Assembly (NCBI GenBank): GCA_963801185.1
Contig: CAWDDW010000002.1
Span: forward strand, 248,001 to 312,000
DNA length: 64,000 nt
Source: Palsa-601 sp963801185
Lineage (GTDB): Bacteria; Actinomycetota; Acidimicrobiia; Acidimicrobiales; Bog-793
Direction: 5' to 3'
A model generated the notes under the pieces. It saw only the letters and a program-made list of their open reading frames with translations. It ran no database searches and was not told where the DNA came from. Shown one piece after another: positions 10,201 through 19,432 of the stretch (positions within the stretch are counted from its first letter, which is position 1; every line of letters begins with the position of its first letter). Made by a program: the position numbers and the translations under genes.

Positions 10201-10303
10201 CGTCGCCCTGGACACCGGGTCCGTCGTCGCCGAGGGGACGCCCGACGAGGTCCTGAATCACCCACGGGTCGTGGAGTCCTACCTCGGTGCCGCGGCCTTC
10301 TGA
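7291..10303 (+). CDS. MFS-LivF-LivG fusion protein, broken by one extra base near 9076
   Basis: The first frame runs from ATG 7291. Residues about 1-445 form a major-facilitator-like domain of about 12 membrane segments. An ABC ATPase follows, with Walker A GTNGAGKST. At 9070-9085 the frame changes: dropping one base near 9076 restores the ABC signature LSGGEQQ and the LivF Walker B LLIIDE. A second ATPase (LivG-like, Walker A GPNGAGKT, Walker B VVLLDEPSAG) then continues to 10303. With that base removed the gene is exactly 1003 residues. Both ATPases needed by a LIV transporter are therefore on one chain with an MFS domain, an unusual arrangement. The signature motif of this class is degenerate in the second ATPase (STGLRR). 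Confidence 0.85.
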
Positions 10304-10324
10304 TCGCCCCGGGGAGACGGGGCC

Positions 10325-11557
10325 GTGACGTCCGGCCACAGAGAACTGCGCTGGCAGAGCGCACGGCTGTTGGTCATCGTCACCTTGGCGGCGGTCTCGT
10401 TGAGCGCCTGCACCTCGAGCAACTTGTCGGTGTCGACCACTGTCGTGCCTCCGCCTCCGGGCTGCGACACCTCTCGAGTGGTGGTAATCGGAGCCTCGCT
10501 CGACCTTTCGGGTCCGGACGCCTGGTTGGGCCGTGAGTACCTGACCGGGCTCGAGCTCGGCATCGCCACCGTGAACGCCGACGGCGGCGTGCCGCCCCGC
10601 AACACCTGCTTCGAGCTCATGTACAAGAACAACCGGGGCAGCCCGGCCGTGGATGATCAGGCGATGCTCGATCTCGTGAACGTCGAGAAGGCAGGGGTCG
10701 TCGTGGGCAGCTTCCTCGGTTCGTCCACGGCCGGATATCTGGGTGGGCTGGGCGTCCCCGCCATCGGCCTCTCCGATCTCGAGGATACCTTCGAGCCCAA
10801 GCGCTTCCCCAACACCTTCCCGATGAGCGCGTCGATGATGTCCCAGGCGATCGTGATCGCCAGGGCGTTGAGGCAACGGAGGATCACCTCGGTCGGACTG
10901 GTGGTCACGGGTAACCGGGCAAGCCAGCAGGGCGGCGACTATTTCGCTTCATTGTCGTCGGTCGACGGCTTCGCCATCACCGACCGACAAGTCGTCTCGC
11001 CCTCGGGGGAGAGGGCGGCGACGGCGGTGAGTCGAGTTCGGGCCACTCACCCTGAGGCGTTGGTCGTGCTCGACGACACCGGAGCGGTGGGACCGGTGCT
11101 CTCGGCCCGCGCCGCGCTCGGCTGGAAGGTACCGGTGTTTGCCGGGCCCGATGCGACCGAAGCGGGGATACTGCCAGAGATCGCAGGCGCTACCGGCGGC
11201 GTCTCCGTCGTCGTGCCGATCGGGGCGCTGGCCGGCTCCGGTCCCGCCTCGGCGGCCACCTACGCGCTTCGAAGGAAGTTGCTGCTCCAACTCCGCACGT
11301 CGTCGCTGCGGGGATCGGTCATCCCCTACGCCGAGACCTACGACGCCATGACCATGATCGGTACGGCGGCCATGGGTTCGATGGGCGTCGCCGCCGGCGA
11401 CCTGACGAGCTTCCTTCAGAACGCCAACTACCAGGGGGTGCTGGCCTCGTACACGTACACCGCGAGCGCCCACACAGGAGTGTCGGCCGCCGATCAGGCC
11501 GTCGTCCCTCTCGACACGATGTCGAACGGGCTCTTGCGCGAGGCGGATTCGAGGTAG
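10325..11557 (+). CDS. Second ABC substrate-binding lipoprotein, LIV family
   Basis: 410 residues from a GTG start 21 bp after the ATPase stop. The signal peptide ends in a lipobox (SLSAC), followed by a Ser/Thr linker. The mature part has the two-lobe organisation of Peripla_BP_6 proteins, with segments such as IGASLDLSGPDAWLGREYL near the N-terminus. It lies in one operon with the permease and ATPase fusions. With the divergent homologue at 3168-4868, the cluster has two different binding proteins, which may widen substrate range or act at different concentrations. The ligand is unknown. Confidence 0.83.
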   Translation: MTSGHRELRWQSARLLVIVTLAAVSLSACTSSNLSVSTTVVPPPPGCDTSRVVVIGASLDLSGPDAWLGREYLTGLELGIATVNADGGVPPRNTCFELMYKNNRGSPAVDDQAMLDLVNVEKAGVVVGSFLGSSTAGYLGGLGVPAIGLSDLEDTFEPKRFPNTFPMSASMMSQAIVIARALRQRRITSVGLVVTGNRASQQGGDYFASLSSVDGFAITDRQVVSPSGERAATAVSRVRATHPEALVVLDDTGAVGPVLSARAALGWKVPVFAGPDATEAGILPEIAGATGGVSVVVPIGALAGSGPASAATYALRRKLLLQLRTSSLRGSVIPYAETYDAMTMIGTAAMGSMGVAAGDLTSFLQNANYQGVLASYTYTASAHTGVSAADQAVVPLDTMSNGLLREADSR

Positions 11558-11791
11558 CGGGTGGAACACTCGATGGGCGCGGTTGACTGAGGTGGCAGTG
11601 GCGACGAAGGAAGCCTGCCGCCCTGGACGAGCTGCGTAGCATCTCGGCCAGGCGGAGCCGCCAGATAGCGCAGAGCGTCGCATCGGTCTCCCGAGTCCGG
11701 AGCCGGAACGCGCGCATCGAGCCGCGCCGGGATCCGCGCGCTCTGAGTTGCCCGAAAGCGCAGATTCGGTCGCGCTGCTAACAGCGACCCG

Positions 11792-13819
11792 TCATTCGTT
11801 GACGACCACCCGGACCCTGCTGAGGTTGAGCGATCGGGCGAATGGGGTGCTGGGATTGCGCTCGCGTTGGGAGGCGACGCGTAGCGTCGGGAAGTAGGTG
11901 CCCGGTCTGGAGAAGGCGTGTGTGGTGGTCACATGGACGGTCTCGGAGGTCGGATCGCCGAGTTCAGCGGCGTCCGGATACGTACCCACGCCCTCGAAGT
12001 CCCACTTCGCCGACACCGCTCTGCCCGGGGCGGGGGGCACCGCGATCTGTGCGGTGAAGGTTACGGCTTCGCCCACCGCGACCTCGGCGCGTTCCCGGCC
12101 GTTCACCTTGAGATGGACCACGGGTTGGATGCCCTTGCGTTCTGCAGCCGACGCCGGCACGTGCACTTGGCCGTCCTGCACCCAGTATTCGCTGGTGGGC
12201 GGCGGGGCGATGCCTTGCTCGACCCACGCGCTCAGCTCGCGTAGCGCGTACTGCACCGTGCCCGAGTAGGCGACGGCGTGGGTCTGTTGCGTCTCAGTCG
12301 TGGGGTCGGTGTGGTTCGCGTTGTCGACGTACCAGAGCCGGTATTTCTCGTCGACGTGCGGTCCTTCGACGGCTTCGACCTTCTTGCGATACCAGTCGGC
12401 CTGCCACGGCAGAGCGTCTCCATCGAGCAGGCACTCCACCACGATCATCTTCCCGTTGAAGCGACCGGTCGGGATCTGACCCGTGGAGCCGAGGGTACCT
12501 GCCGCGCCGATGTCCACACCTCGTTGGGGGTACTTCGGCGTGCCGTCGGGGTTCCGGAAGTAGTCGTAGACGTCGGGGTAGTCGAAGTCGGGATTGGCTG
12601 GCGGGAATTGATGACGGTGGTAGGTCTGCAACGCGAGGAACCTTGAGTTGTCGATCCGGATCTCGTCGCCGGCCTGGATGCTGTCGACGACGGTGGGATC
12701 GGCCGTGAAGCCAATCGTGTCGCCGACCAAGGGGCCGAGCGAGGCGGTCTTGCCCGCGGCCGCTCCGCTGGTGATGATCACATCAGCACCCGTGAGATCA
12801 CCCGTGGGGACGCTCGACAGCTTGAGTTGCTTCCGGCGGCCGGAAATCACATCGACAACGGTCGCCTCGTGTTGGATGCGCGCCGCACGGACGGACGACG
12901 TCGGGTCGGTGCCGAGGTAGCCCGGCTTGCTCCAGAAGTCGTCGAGATAGGTCGGGTCCAACACCGGCACATAGTTGGCGACCAGCACGAGCGGCCCTCC
13001 GCCCTGTGGGACGTAGTTGAACCACGCCCGGAGCGGGAACCCCGTCCGGGTGGCCTCCTCCAGCGCTGCGCGCTCCTCGTCGTTCAGCCCGGCGTAGGGG
13101 TCGCCGCTTCCGCCGGGCTCGATCGCATCGATGATCGACGGCCAGTTGTCCCTCAGAACTCGGAGAGCGTTGACGCGCACCGTGAAACAATTGGGGATGG
13201 ATTGCGGCGAGCCCATGACGTAGGGAACGAACCCGTCCCACACGCCCGCCGTCATCTCCGCACTGGTGACCGTTTGGTAGGCGCCGCCGCTCCCGCCGTA
13301 GAGATAGCCGTAGGTGCGGTGCGGGCCGTAGACATCGGCTGCCACCACGCGAGAGAACTTCGCGGCGACCGCGTTGACCCGGTAACCCCGGATCGTCGTG
13401 TCGAACTGGCCACTGGCCGACTCCTCCGCCGTACGCGGGTTGTCTCTACCGCCCATGTTCGTCTGCACCGAGTAGCCGCCACTCGCAAGGGCGAAAGCGA
13501 TGTGGCGCGGCGTGGCCCCCTCGCCGGCGAGCAACTGATGGGTCACCTGGAAGAAGCGTCCTTGGTACTCCTCTTTCGGCGGGAAGCAGAACGAGAACTT
13601 GGCATCGGTGCCCGTGAACCCTCCGTGGATATAGAGATGGCGCGCCTTGACGGGCGCGGCGCCGGCGCGCTGCGACGTGATGCCGCCGGGGAACACTGGG
13701 GCGTCTGCCGGCTCATCGCGCCACTCCCGGACATCTATGTACGGCTGATTGAAGCGGGGGTCCTCAGAATTCGCGGTCACGAAGAAGGCGCCACCCTCGT
13801 CGATCTTCGAGACGATCAC
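11792..13819 (-). CDS. Alpha/beta-hydrolase-like protein with C-terminal PKD-like domain
   Basis: 675 residues from a GTG at 13819 with GAAGGTGG upstream; a TTG at 13864 would add 15 residues but lacks a ribosome site. The central part contains YGGSGG around residue 200, a nucleophile-elbow-like Gly-x-Ser-Gly-Gly. A histidine-containing segment (WYVDNANHTDP) lies near residue 510 where a catalytic His is expected. The last 110 residues look like a PKD/Ig-type beta-sandwich (WDFEGVGTYPDA, then THAFSRPGTYFPTLRV). Similar proteins include tannase/feruloyl-esterase-like or poorly characterised hydrolases. No signal peptide is evident. The gene converges with the transporter operon and lies inside the interval bounded by the two tRNA-Ser halves. 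Confidence 0.65.
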   Translation of the reverse strand: MIVSKIDEGGAFFVTANSEDPRFNQPYIDVREWRDEPADAPVFPGGITSQRAGAAPVKARHLYIHGGFTGTDAKFSFCFPPKEEYQGRFFQVTHQLLAGEGATPRHIAFALASGGYSVQTNMGGRDNPRTAEESASGQFDTTIRGYRVNAVAAKFSRVVAADVYGPHRTYGYLYGGSGGAYQTVTSAEMTAGVWDGFVPYVMGSPQSIPNCFTVRVNALRVLRDNWPSIIDAIEPGGSGDPYAGLNDEERAALEEATRTGFPLRAWFNYVPQGGGPLVLVANYVPVLDPTYLDDFWSKPGYLGTDPTSSVRAARIQHEATVVDVISGRRKQLKLSSVPTGDLTGADVIITSGAAAGKTASLGPLVGDTIGFTADPTVVDSIQAGDEIRIDNSRFLALQTYHRHQFPPANPDFDYPDVYDYFRNPDGTPKYPQRGVDIGAAGTLGSTGQIPTGRFNGKMIVVECLLDGDALPWQADWYRKKVEAVEGPHVDEKYRLWYVDNANHTDPTTETQQTHAVAYSGTVQYALRELSAWVEQGIAPPPTSEYWVQDGQVHVPASAAERKGIQPVVHLKVNGRERAEVAVGEAVTFTAQIAVPPAPGRAVSAKWDFEGVGTYPDAAELGDPTSETVHVTTTHAFSRPGTYFPTLRVASQRERNPSTPFARSLNLSRVRVVVNE

Positions 13820-14194
13820 ATTCGCCACCTTCGGTTGCGGCGATCCTACTGAGCGAGCTCCCAAAATGAAGGACCTGGTGTTCGACTACCTGTCTCGCCT
13901 AGCCGTGGGCGACCCAGTCCTCCATCATCCCAGTGGCTAATCCTGCGCACTCATATGAGGCGCGTGGACGGATCTGGAAATGGCCGATCCAACGGCGTGG
14001 GTGTTGGCGATCACTGAAAGTCGCGTTCTGTGATCACGCGTCTCCGCGATCGGCCATCATCGAATCCGCGGGTCGGCTGAGTCCCGAGAGCCGACTCTGT
14101 CGGAAGATCGGCTTTGGGCCGCAACCTGAGAAGCGCCGCTCGCCGTCGAGAGCCGACCACGTGCGCTTGCTCGGGAGCTGCCGGTCGCCAACCC

Positions 14195-14360
14195 GCTTGT
14201 CCATAATCCTGTCCATACTCAGGACATCCCGGCACTACGCCAGTCCACTCCGCAGACAGTTGCCCAGATCAGAGCGGTCTCGTTGGACTGAGGTGCACCC
14301 GCCGGACGGTACGCGGCCCATTAGCAGTGAGTCCGATTCGGCCGCTCTCGCACCTCTCCA
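14195..14360 (-). repeat. Att-like module, copy 2
   Basis: Same three blocks as at 2839-3006: 23 bp at 14195-14217 (two TGTCCAT copies), 14 bp at 14265-14278 and 47 bp at 14314-14360, all identical to copy 1 and within 2 bp of the same spacing. Orientation is the same, so the copies form direct repeats about 11.35 kb apart. They flank the transporter cluster and the hydrolase. Such direct repeats could act as recombination substrates for excision or deletion of the interval. Confidence 0.7.
14319..14359 (-). other. tRNA-Ser(GCU) 5'-half fragment, copy 2
   Basis: Identical to the fragment at 2965-3005: acceptor 5' strand, D-arm and anticodon loop with GCT, then truncation. Beyond the shared block the two copies diverge, and neither has a 3' half. 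No intact copy of this tRNA is in the window, so which element end each copy marks cannot be decided here. Confidence 0.75.
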
Positions 14361-14376
14361 TTAGGAACTTCACGTC

Positions 14377-14400
14377 CGTTCACGAAAGCATACGTGAACG
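14377..14400. promoter_or_regulatory. 8-bp inverted repeat upstream of propeller gene
   Basis: CGTTCACG (14377-14384) and CGTGAACG (14393-14400) form a perfect inverted repeat with an 8-bp spacer, about 85 bp upstream of the ATG at 14485. A TAGAAT hexamer at 14434-14439 could be a -10 element. The symmetry suits a dimeric regulator, but the regulator is unknown. Confidence 0.4.
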
Positions 14401-14484
14401 TTCGGCAGGCGTAACGCAGGCGTGGTGACCGCGTAGAATCACTCTCGAATGAGGGCCACGTGTTGGCCGACGAAGGGGGCGCAA

Positions 14485-15588
14485 ATGACATCCGGCTACC
14501 ACCTCATACGGCGACTCGCGACATCAGGTGCACTCGTCGTCGCGGTCGCCACCGCTGTTGCAACCGGGCCCGCTGCTGCCCAGGCGACCGGCGGATCGGC
14601 GGGCGCGCTTCGCCAGGGAACCGGGCCAGCCGTCGTATTCAGCCAACCGGTGGGTCTCGCTGTCGACCACGGTCGCCTCTGGGTCACCAACCGCAAGGCT
14701 GACTCAGTCATGGAGTTGACCGCAAATGGCGCCCTAGTCCGGACGCTGTCGGCTGGGCGCTACGGGTTCCAGTCACCGTCTGCGGTCGTCGCAGACGGAG
14801 CCGATGTGTTCGTTGCCAACAGCGATGACTCGATCACCGAGGTGGCAGCGTCGGATGGTTCGTTCGTCAGGCACATCAGGGGCCACGCTTACAACCTCCG
14901 CGATCCGAGCGCGATGGTGGTCTACGGCACCCACCTCTGGGTCACCGACTCGAAGGGCAACTCCGTCACCGAGATCAATGACACCGACGGCCGGCTCATC
15001 CGGGCGCTCGCCAACAAGACGAGCTCGCCCAGACGCTTCGATGATCCGGACGCGATCACGAGAGCCGGATCCGATTTGTGGGTGACGAATTACAAAGGCG
15101 ATTCCGTCACCGAGATCGACGAAACATCGGGGGCAGTCGTGAAGACGATCGACTCCGGCACCGGTCCGAAGTCTTACGGCCTTTCCGAGCCCGATGGGAT
15201 CGCCTTCGACGGCACCAACCTGTGGGTCAGCGACAGCGGAATGGATCAGGTCACGGAGATGGACGCGAGCAGCGGAGCACTGGTGCAGATCGTGACGAAC
15301 TCGAGTCACAACGGGAACTACGGGTTCTGGTCGCCAGGTGTCGTGCTCGCACACAAGAGCGTCGTCTACGTCGTGAGCCCTCCCGGATCGAGCCCGATGA
15401 TCACACAGATGGCTGTCAGCTCAGGGGACTCCAACTGGATGATGTGCAACACCAACTACGCGTTCAACTTCGACAACCCATCTGCACTTGCTCTCGACGG
15501 GAGTGACCTCTGGGTCGCGAACGAGGCGAACGACACTCTGACCGAGATGAACGCCAGTTCAGGAGTGCTGATCCAGGACATCACCTAG
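14485..15588 (+). CDS. Secreted NHL/YVTN-type beta-propeller protein
   Basis: 367 residues. The ATG at 14485 has AGGGGG about 7 nt upstream; an in-frame ATG at 14449 is less likely. A signal peptide is clear (basic start, hydrophobic core, AAAQA-like cleavage region). The mature protein is about seven repeats of about 43 residues, each containing a (D/E)LWVTN or VFVAN strand followed by S(V/I)TE(I/M/V) and G.(L/V)(V/I)(R/K). That is the signature of NHL/SMP-30-like propellers, usually binding scaffolds. It is a close relative of the longer protein at 37635-39581. No enzymatic residues are evident. Confidence 0.8.
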   Translation: MTSGYHLIRRLATSGALVVAVATAVATGPAAAQATGGSAGALRQGTGPAVVFSQPVGLAVDHGRLWVTNRKADSVMELTANGALVRTLSAGRYGFQSPSAVVADGADVFVANSDDSITEVAASDGSFVRHIRGHAYNLRDPSAMVVYGTHLWVTDSKGNSVTEINDTDGRLIRALANKTSSPRRFDDPDAITRAGSDLWVTNYKGDSVTEIDETSGAVVKTIDSGTGPKSYGLSEPDGIAFDGTNLWVSDSGMDQVTEMDASSGALVQIVTNSSHNGNYGFWSPGVVLAHKSVVYVVSPPGSSPMITQMAVSSGDSNWMMCNTNYAFNFDNPSALALDGSDLWVANEANDTLTEMNASSGVLIQDIT

Positions 15589-15653
15589 GCCAGCCGGCTC
15601 GGCGCACCGCCATCGCCCTGATCCGGTGCACACCCGCGACGTATGGTGGCGGC

Positions 15654-16887
15654 ATGGCCCCCATCGAGAAGACGGTCGACCCCGACGATATCGGCCTCGA
15701 TCCCGACCGGCTGAAGCGGATCGACGAGCACTTCGCTCAGTACGTGACAGCTGAGAAGCTCCCCGGATTCGCAGTCCTTGTGAGCCGGGCCGGGGAGGTC
15801 GCCCACTTCGCCACGCACGGGTCGCGCGACACCGGACGCGAACTTCCCATCGAAGCGGACACCGTCTACCGCATCTACTCGATGACGAAGCCGATCACAT
15901 CGGTTGCCGCGATGATGCTCTACGAAGAGGGACGCTTCGATCTGAGCGATCCGGTCTCGAAGTACCTGCCGGAGTTCTCCGACGTCGGCGTGTACGCGGG
16001 AGGCTCCTCGATGAAGCCGGTCATCAGGCCGGCTTCGGAGCCGCTGAGAATCTGGCACCTGCTCACCCACACGTCGGGGCTTAGCTACGGGTTCCTCTAC
16101 AGCCACCCGGTGGACGCCATGTATCGAGCTGCGGGCTTCGAGTGGGGTGTACCGCCGGGCGCAGATCTTGCCGAGTGCTGCGCTCTCTGGGCAGGTCTGC
16201 CGCTCATGTTCGAACCTGGCTCCAGCTGGAATTACTCGCACAGCACAGATGTTGTGGGCCGCCTCATCGAGGTCCTGTCCGGAAAAGGCCTCGACGAGTT
16301 CTTCGACGGCAGGATCTTCAGCCGGCTCGGTATGGAAGAGACGGGCTTTTATGCCCGCGAGGACCAACTGGACCGGCTGGCCACCTTGTACCTGCCGGAC
16401 GCGGTCTCTGGTCGCGCCGTGGCGAGCGAGCACATGAGCCAGCTCGCGACGAAGCCGCCCAGAATGCTTGGCGGAGGCGGGGGCCTGGTCTCGACAATCG
16501 ACGATTACCACCGTTTCGCCCGGATGCTGCTGAACGGTGGAGAAGCTCGACGGGGTCCGCCTTCTAGGCCCACGCACGATCGATTACATGACGCGCAATC
16601 ATCTCCCGGGGGACCACGACATCGCCTACTTCGGCCATCCGATCGGTGGCGAGGCGGAGGAAGGGATCGGATTCGGGCTGGGCTTCTCGGTCGTGATCAA
16701 CGCGGCGGCGATGAAGGTACCGGCCAGCGAGGGGGAGTTCGCCTGGGGAGGCGCGGCCAGCACGGCGTTCTGGGTCGATCCCCTCGAGGAGCTGATAGTG
16801 ATCTTCATGACCCAGCTCCTTCCCTCGAGCACGCATCCGATCCGCCGCGAGCTGCGGCGGCTCGTCTACCAGTCGATCGTCGACTGA
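15654..16887 (+). CDS. Beta-lactamase-family serine hydrolase, broken by one extra base near 16543
   Basis: ATG at 15654. Class C beta-lactamase/esterase EstB-type family: the SxxK nucleophile motif is SMTK near residue 80, the YxN-like motif is YSH in SWNYSHSTDVVG, and the C-terminal part has GFGLGFSV and WGGAAST, the usual HxG-equivalent region. At 16541-16545 the sequence GGAGAAGCTC shifts frame. Removing one A gives a continuous 410-residue protein ending at 16887, the normal length for the family. It may be a D-aminopeptidase, esterase or penicillin-binding-like hydrolase. It has no signal peptide, so cytoplasmic location is likely. The frameshift may be a sequence error. Confidence 0.85.
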
Positions 16888-16929
16888 GGCGAGCACCCGA
16901 CAAGGCAGACACTCGCGAAAGGAGCAGCT

Positions 16930-17325
16930 TTGCGCGACCACCGAATAGAAGTGATCTCCGTGCCGGTCCGCGACCCCGACCGGGCGAAGGAATTCTATAT
17001 CGACAAGCTCGGCTTCGAGCTCGTGATGGACAACGAGTTCGGAGCGGGCTTGCGATGGGTCATGCTGCGACCACCCGGCGCCGAGACAGCTGTCACGCTG
17101 ACGACCTGGTTCGACTCAATGCCGGCCGGATCTCTCAAGGGAACGGTGCTGGCGGTCCCCGACATCGAGGAGGCCGTGGCCGAGTTGCGGGCCCACGAGG
17201 TGTTGGCGGAGGACGAGAACATCGAGTCGGCTCCGTGGGGTCGCTGGGTGACGATCGAAGATCCTGACGGGAACAGCTGGGTCGTCCAACAGAGCAGCGG
17301 CGGGCTGCCCGACTTCGGCTCTTGA
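16930..17325 (+). CDS. VOC family (glyoxalase/bleomycin-resistance-like) protein
   Basis: 131 residues from a TTG start with GAAAGGAG ribosome-binding sequence about 6 nt upstream. Opens with the typical first strand ISVPVRDPDRAKEFYIDKLGF and ends EDPDGNSWVVQ, both hallmarks of vicinal-oxygen-chelate folds. The first metal-ligand position of glyoxalase-type members is not His here, so catalysis is uncertain. Follows the hydrolase gene by 42 bp and overlaps the GH3 start by 4 bp (TTGA), so these genes are probably co-transcribed. Confidence 0.85.
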   Translation: MRDHRIEVISVPVRDPDRAKEFYIDKLGFELVMDNEFGAGLRWVMLRPPGAETAVTLTTWFDSMPAGSLKGTVLAVPDIEEAVAELRAHEVLAEDENIESAPWGRWVTIEDPDGNSWVVQQSSGGLPDFGS

Positions 17326-18536
17326 GCACAGTGCAGCGGAAACTCATGGGAGGCCTCGTCGCCCTCGTGCTCGGGGCGGCGTTGGCAACGACGCTTGTCT
17401 CAGGTGCCGGAGCGCGAGCTTCCAACGGTTCGTCGACTCGCGCGACTCCTGGAGTCGGTGTGGCAGGCCTGACAAAGAGCATGAGCACGACCACGACCAC
17501 GTGCACGAACGAGACCGAGCTCGCGAAGTGGACAAATGCTCGCCTTGCGATGTTGACGATCGCGGTGCCGGTCGCCGAGACCTCCACGACGGACGCCACG
17601 TCGGAGGTCACCGACGGCGCGGGCGGTGTCCTGCTCTTCGGCGCCGCTGCGCCGGCCGACCTCGGCGCCGATCTCTCCACGCTCGAGAGCCATGTGCCCG
17701 GACACATCGGGCTGCTCGTGATGACCGACGAGGAAGGGGGAGGCGTCCAGCGGATGGCGAACCTCGTCGGGTCCCTTCACTGGGCTTCGTGGATGGGCCA
17801 CTACTGGACTGCCGGGCACATAGAGAGCGCAGTTGCCGCAGTCGGCAAGAAGATGGCGGCTGCCAATGTCAACATGGACCTCGCTCCCGTCGTGGACGTC
17901 GACGGCACGAATGCCCCTCCGAGCGCGACTGATCCGGACGGTTGGCGCTCGTTCAGCGGCCACACGCCGATCGTCGTCCGCGATGGCATCGCGTTCATGA
18001 ACGGTTTGCTCTCCTCTCACGTCATCCCGGTCCTCAAGCACTTCCCCGGTCTCGGCGGTGTGAGCGGTAACACTGACGACGGCCCGGCGCACACGCTTCC
18101 GTGGTCCGAATTGGTCAAGGTCGCGCTTCCGCCGTTCACGAGAGCTATCAAAGCAGGCGCCCCGGCAATCATGGTCTCGAACGCGACCGTCCCCGGTCTT
18201 GCGTTGTTCCCCGCCAGCCTGTCACCGGCCGCAATCGGTCGCGAGCTCGAGACGACGCTCGGGTTTCACGGGCTGGTCCTGACGGACTCTCTCTCGGCCA
18301 AAGCCATTCCTGCGGCAGGCTTCACCCTGCCCGAGGCAGCAGTGCAAGCGCTTCTCGCCGGCGCCGACATGGTGCTGTTCGGTCCAACGACCGGCGCCGG
18401 TGTAACCGCGGCGCAGACTTCGCAGATCGAGTCGGCGATCGTGTCGGCGGTGACAGACGGCCACCTCATGCGATCGAGGCTGGCCAGTGCGGCGGCCGCC
18501 GTGCTAGCCGTGCGCCACGTCCAGCTGTGCCACTGA
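17322..18536 (+). CDS. Secreted glycoside hydrolase family 3 (NagZ-like)
   Basis: 404 residues with a signal peptide at the N-terminus (hydrophobic LVALVLGAALATTLVSGAGA). The TIM-barrel of GH3 is recognisable: MTDEEGGGVQRM matches the (T/D)xEGGxVxR substrate-binding segment. KHFPGLGGVSGNTDDG matches the KHFPGHG(x)nD loop, and VLTDSLSAKA carries the catalytic Asp nucleophile. The His of KHFPGHG is Leu here. In NagZ enzymes the acid/base is a His-Asp dyad on the following loop, so activity needs checking. The likely role is cleavage of N-acetylglucosaminides or muropeptides outside the cell. Confidence 0.82.
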   Translation: MSTVQRKLMGGLVALVLGAALATTLVSGAGARASNGSSTRATPGVGVAGLTKSMSTTTTTCTNETELAKWTNARLAMLTIAVPVAETSTTDATSEVTDGAGGVLLFGAAAPADLGADLSTLESHVPGHIGLLVMTDEEGGGVQRMANLVGSLHWASWMGHYWTAGHIESAVAAVGKKMAAANVNMDLAPVVDVDGTNAPPSATDPDGWRSFSGHTPIVVRDGIAFMNGLLSSHVIPVLKHFPGLGGVSGNTDDGPAHTLPWSELVKVALPPFTRAIKAGAPAIMVSNATVPGLALFPASLSPAAIGRELETTLGFHGLVLTDSLSAKAIPAAGFTLPEAAVQALLAGADMVLFGPTTGAGVTAAQTSQIESAIVSAVTDGHLMRSRLASAAAAVLAVRHVQLCH

Positions 18537-18835
18537 GGTTCAGCGCCGGGATCGACCGCGCGAAGTGTCGAGGCGCGCGCTGAGCTCTGACCGGCGCAAC
18601 AGTGGTCGTGGATACGACGTTCCGCCCGCCGTGCGTGTGTAACTTCTCGATCGGCTGAGCAAACAAGTGCTCGGCACCAGCGCCTGGGGCAGCGCGCTGT
18701 CGCGGCTACTCGCCTCCGGTTCCTGCCGTATCGTCGGGCGAGTGGGAGCTCTCTGACGACCTGCGGGCGGGTCTCGAAGTCGCCCTGAACGAGGCCGACT
18801 TCTGCGACGTCAGGATCAACGAGAAGACCGGTGAG

Positions 18836-19360
18836 GTGCTGCTGCTCTTCGTCGTTCTCACGCTCCCCGAGGAAGGGCCGGAGCCTGACGATCGCCGGAC
18901 GGTCCTCTCCTGTGAGGGCGTCTCGAGGATCGTGGCCTCGCTCCGCCAAGGCCGCGCCGACGACGACAAAGCCGAAGTCGTGACGCTCCGCTTGCAAGAC
19001 CTACCCTCCACCGTCCGCAGCTTCGGCAGCCAGCCGATCTACGGCTGGGACTTCATAGACCTGCCGGAGTCGGGAAACCCTGTGTGGAAGGACCGGGCAA
19101 GCATCGACTTCTCCGTCGGACGTGGCCGCGGCGAGCACTCGATCGACTTGTTCCAAGAGAGCGTCACGACTCCTCCTCGACATCTCGACCTCCGCGTCGA
19201 GTTCGACCAGCTCTCGGTGAGGGACGCGGAGGGTCGTGCCGTCGACCTCACAGCTTTCGCTTCTGGCGGTCGGCGATGGTGGGCAGCCCTCGCGGCCGGA
19301 GACCCGCGCGTCGAGGGGCACGGCATCAGCCGGTCAGGGCCAGACTCCGCCACTGAGTGA
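18836..19360 (+). CDS. Conserved-looking hypothetical protein, start uncertain
   Basis: At least 174 residues from GTG 18836. The frame is open upstream to 18659 and reads convincingly as protein from about 18740, but contains no ATG, GTG or TTG there. Either a CTG start is used or an indel hides the start, as seen in several neighbours. Contents are mixed alpha/beta, with no signal peptide, and include QPIYGWDFID and HSIDLFQES segments. No family recognised. It lies between the GH3 gene and the Erm-like gene on the same strand; the region 18537-18835 holds nothing else I can identify. Confidence 0.5.
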   Translation: MLLLFVVLTLPEEGPEPDDRRTVLSCEGVSRIVASLRQGRADDDKAEVVTLRLQDLPSTVRSFGSQPIYGWDFIDLPESGNPVWKDRASIDFSVGRGRGEHSIDLFQESVTTPPRHLDLRVEFDQLSVRDAEGRAVDLTAFASGGRRWWAALAAGDPRVEGHGISRSGPDSATE

Positions 19361-19432
19361 GGCGGCGCTCGCGCTTGCGAGCCCCTCACCTCTTCAGCTA
19401 TACGAGTGGCGTGGCAACAACGGTGATGTTCC

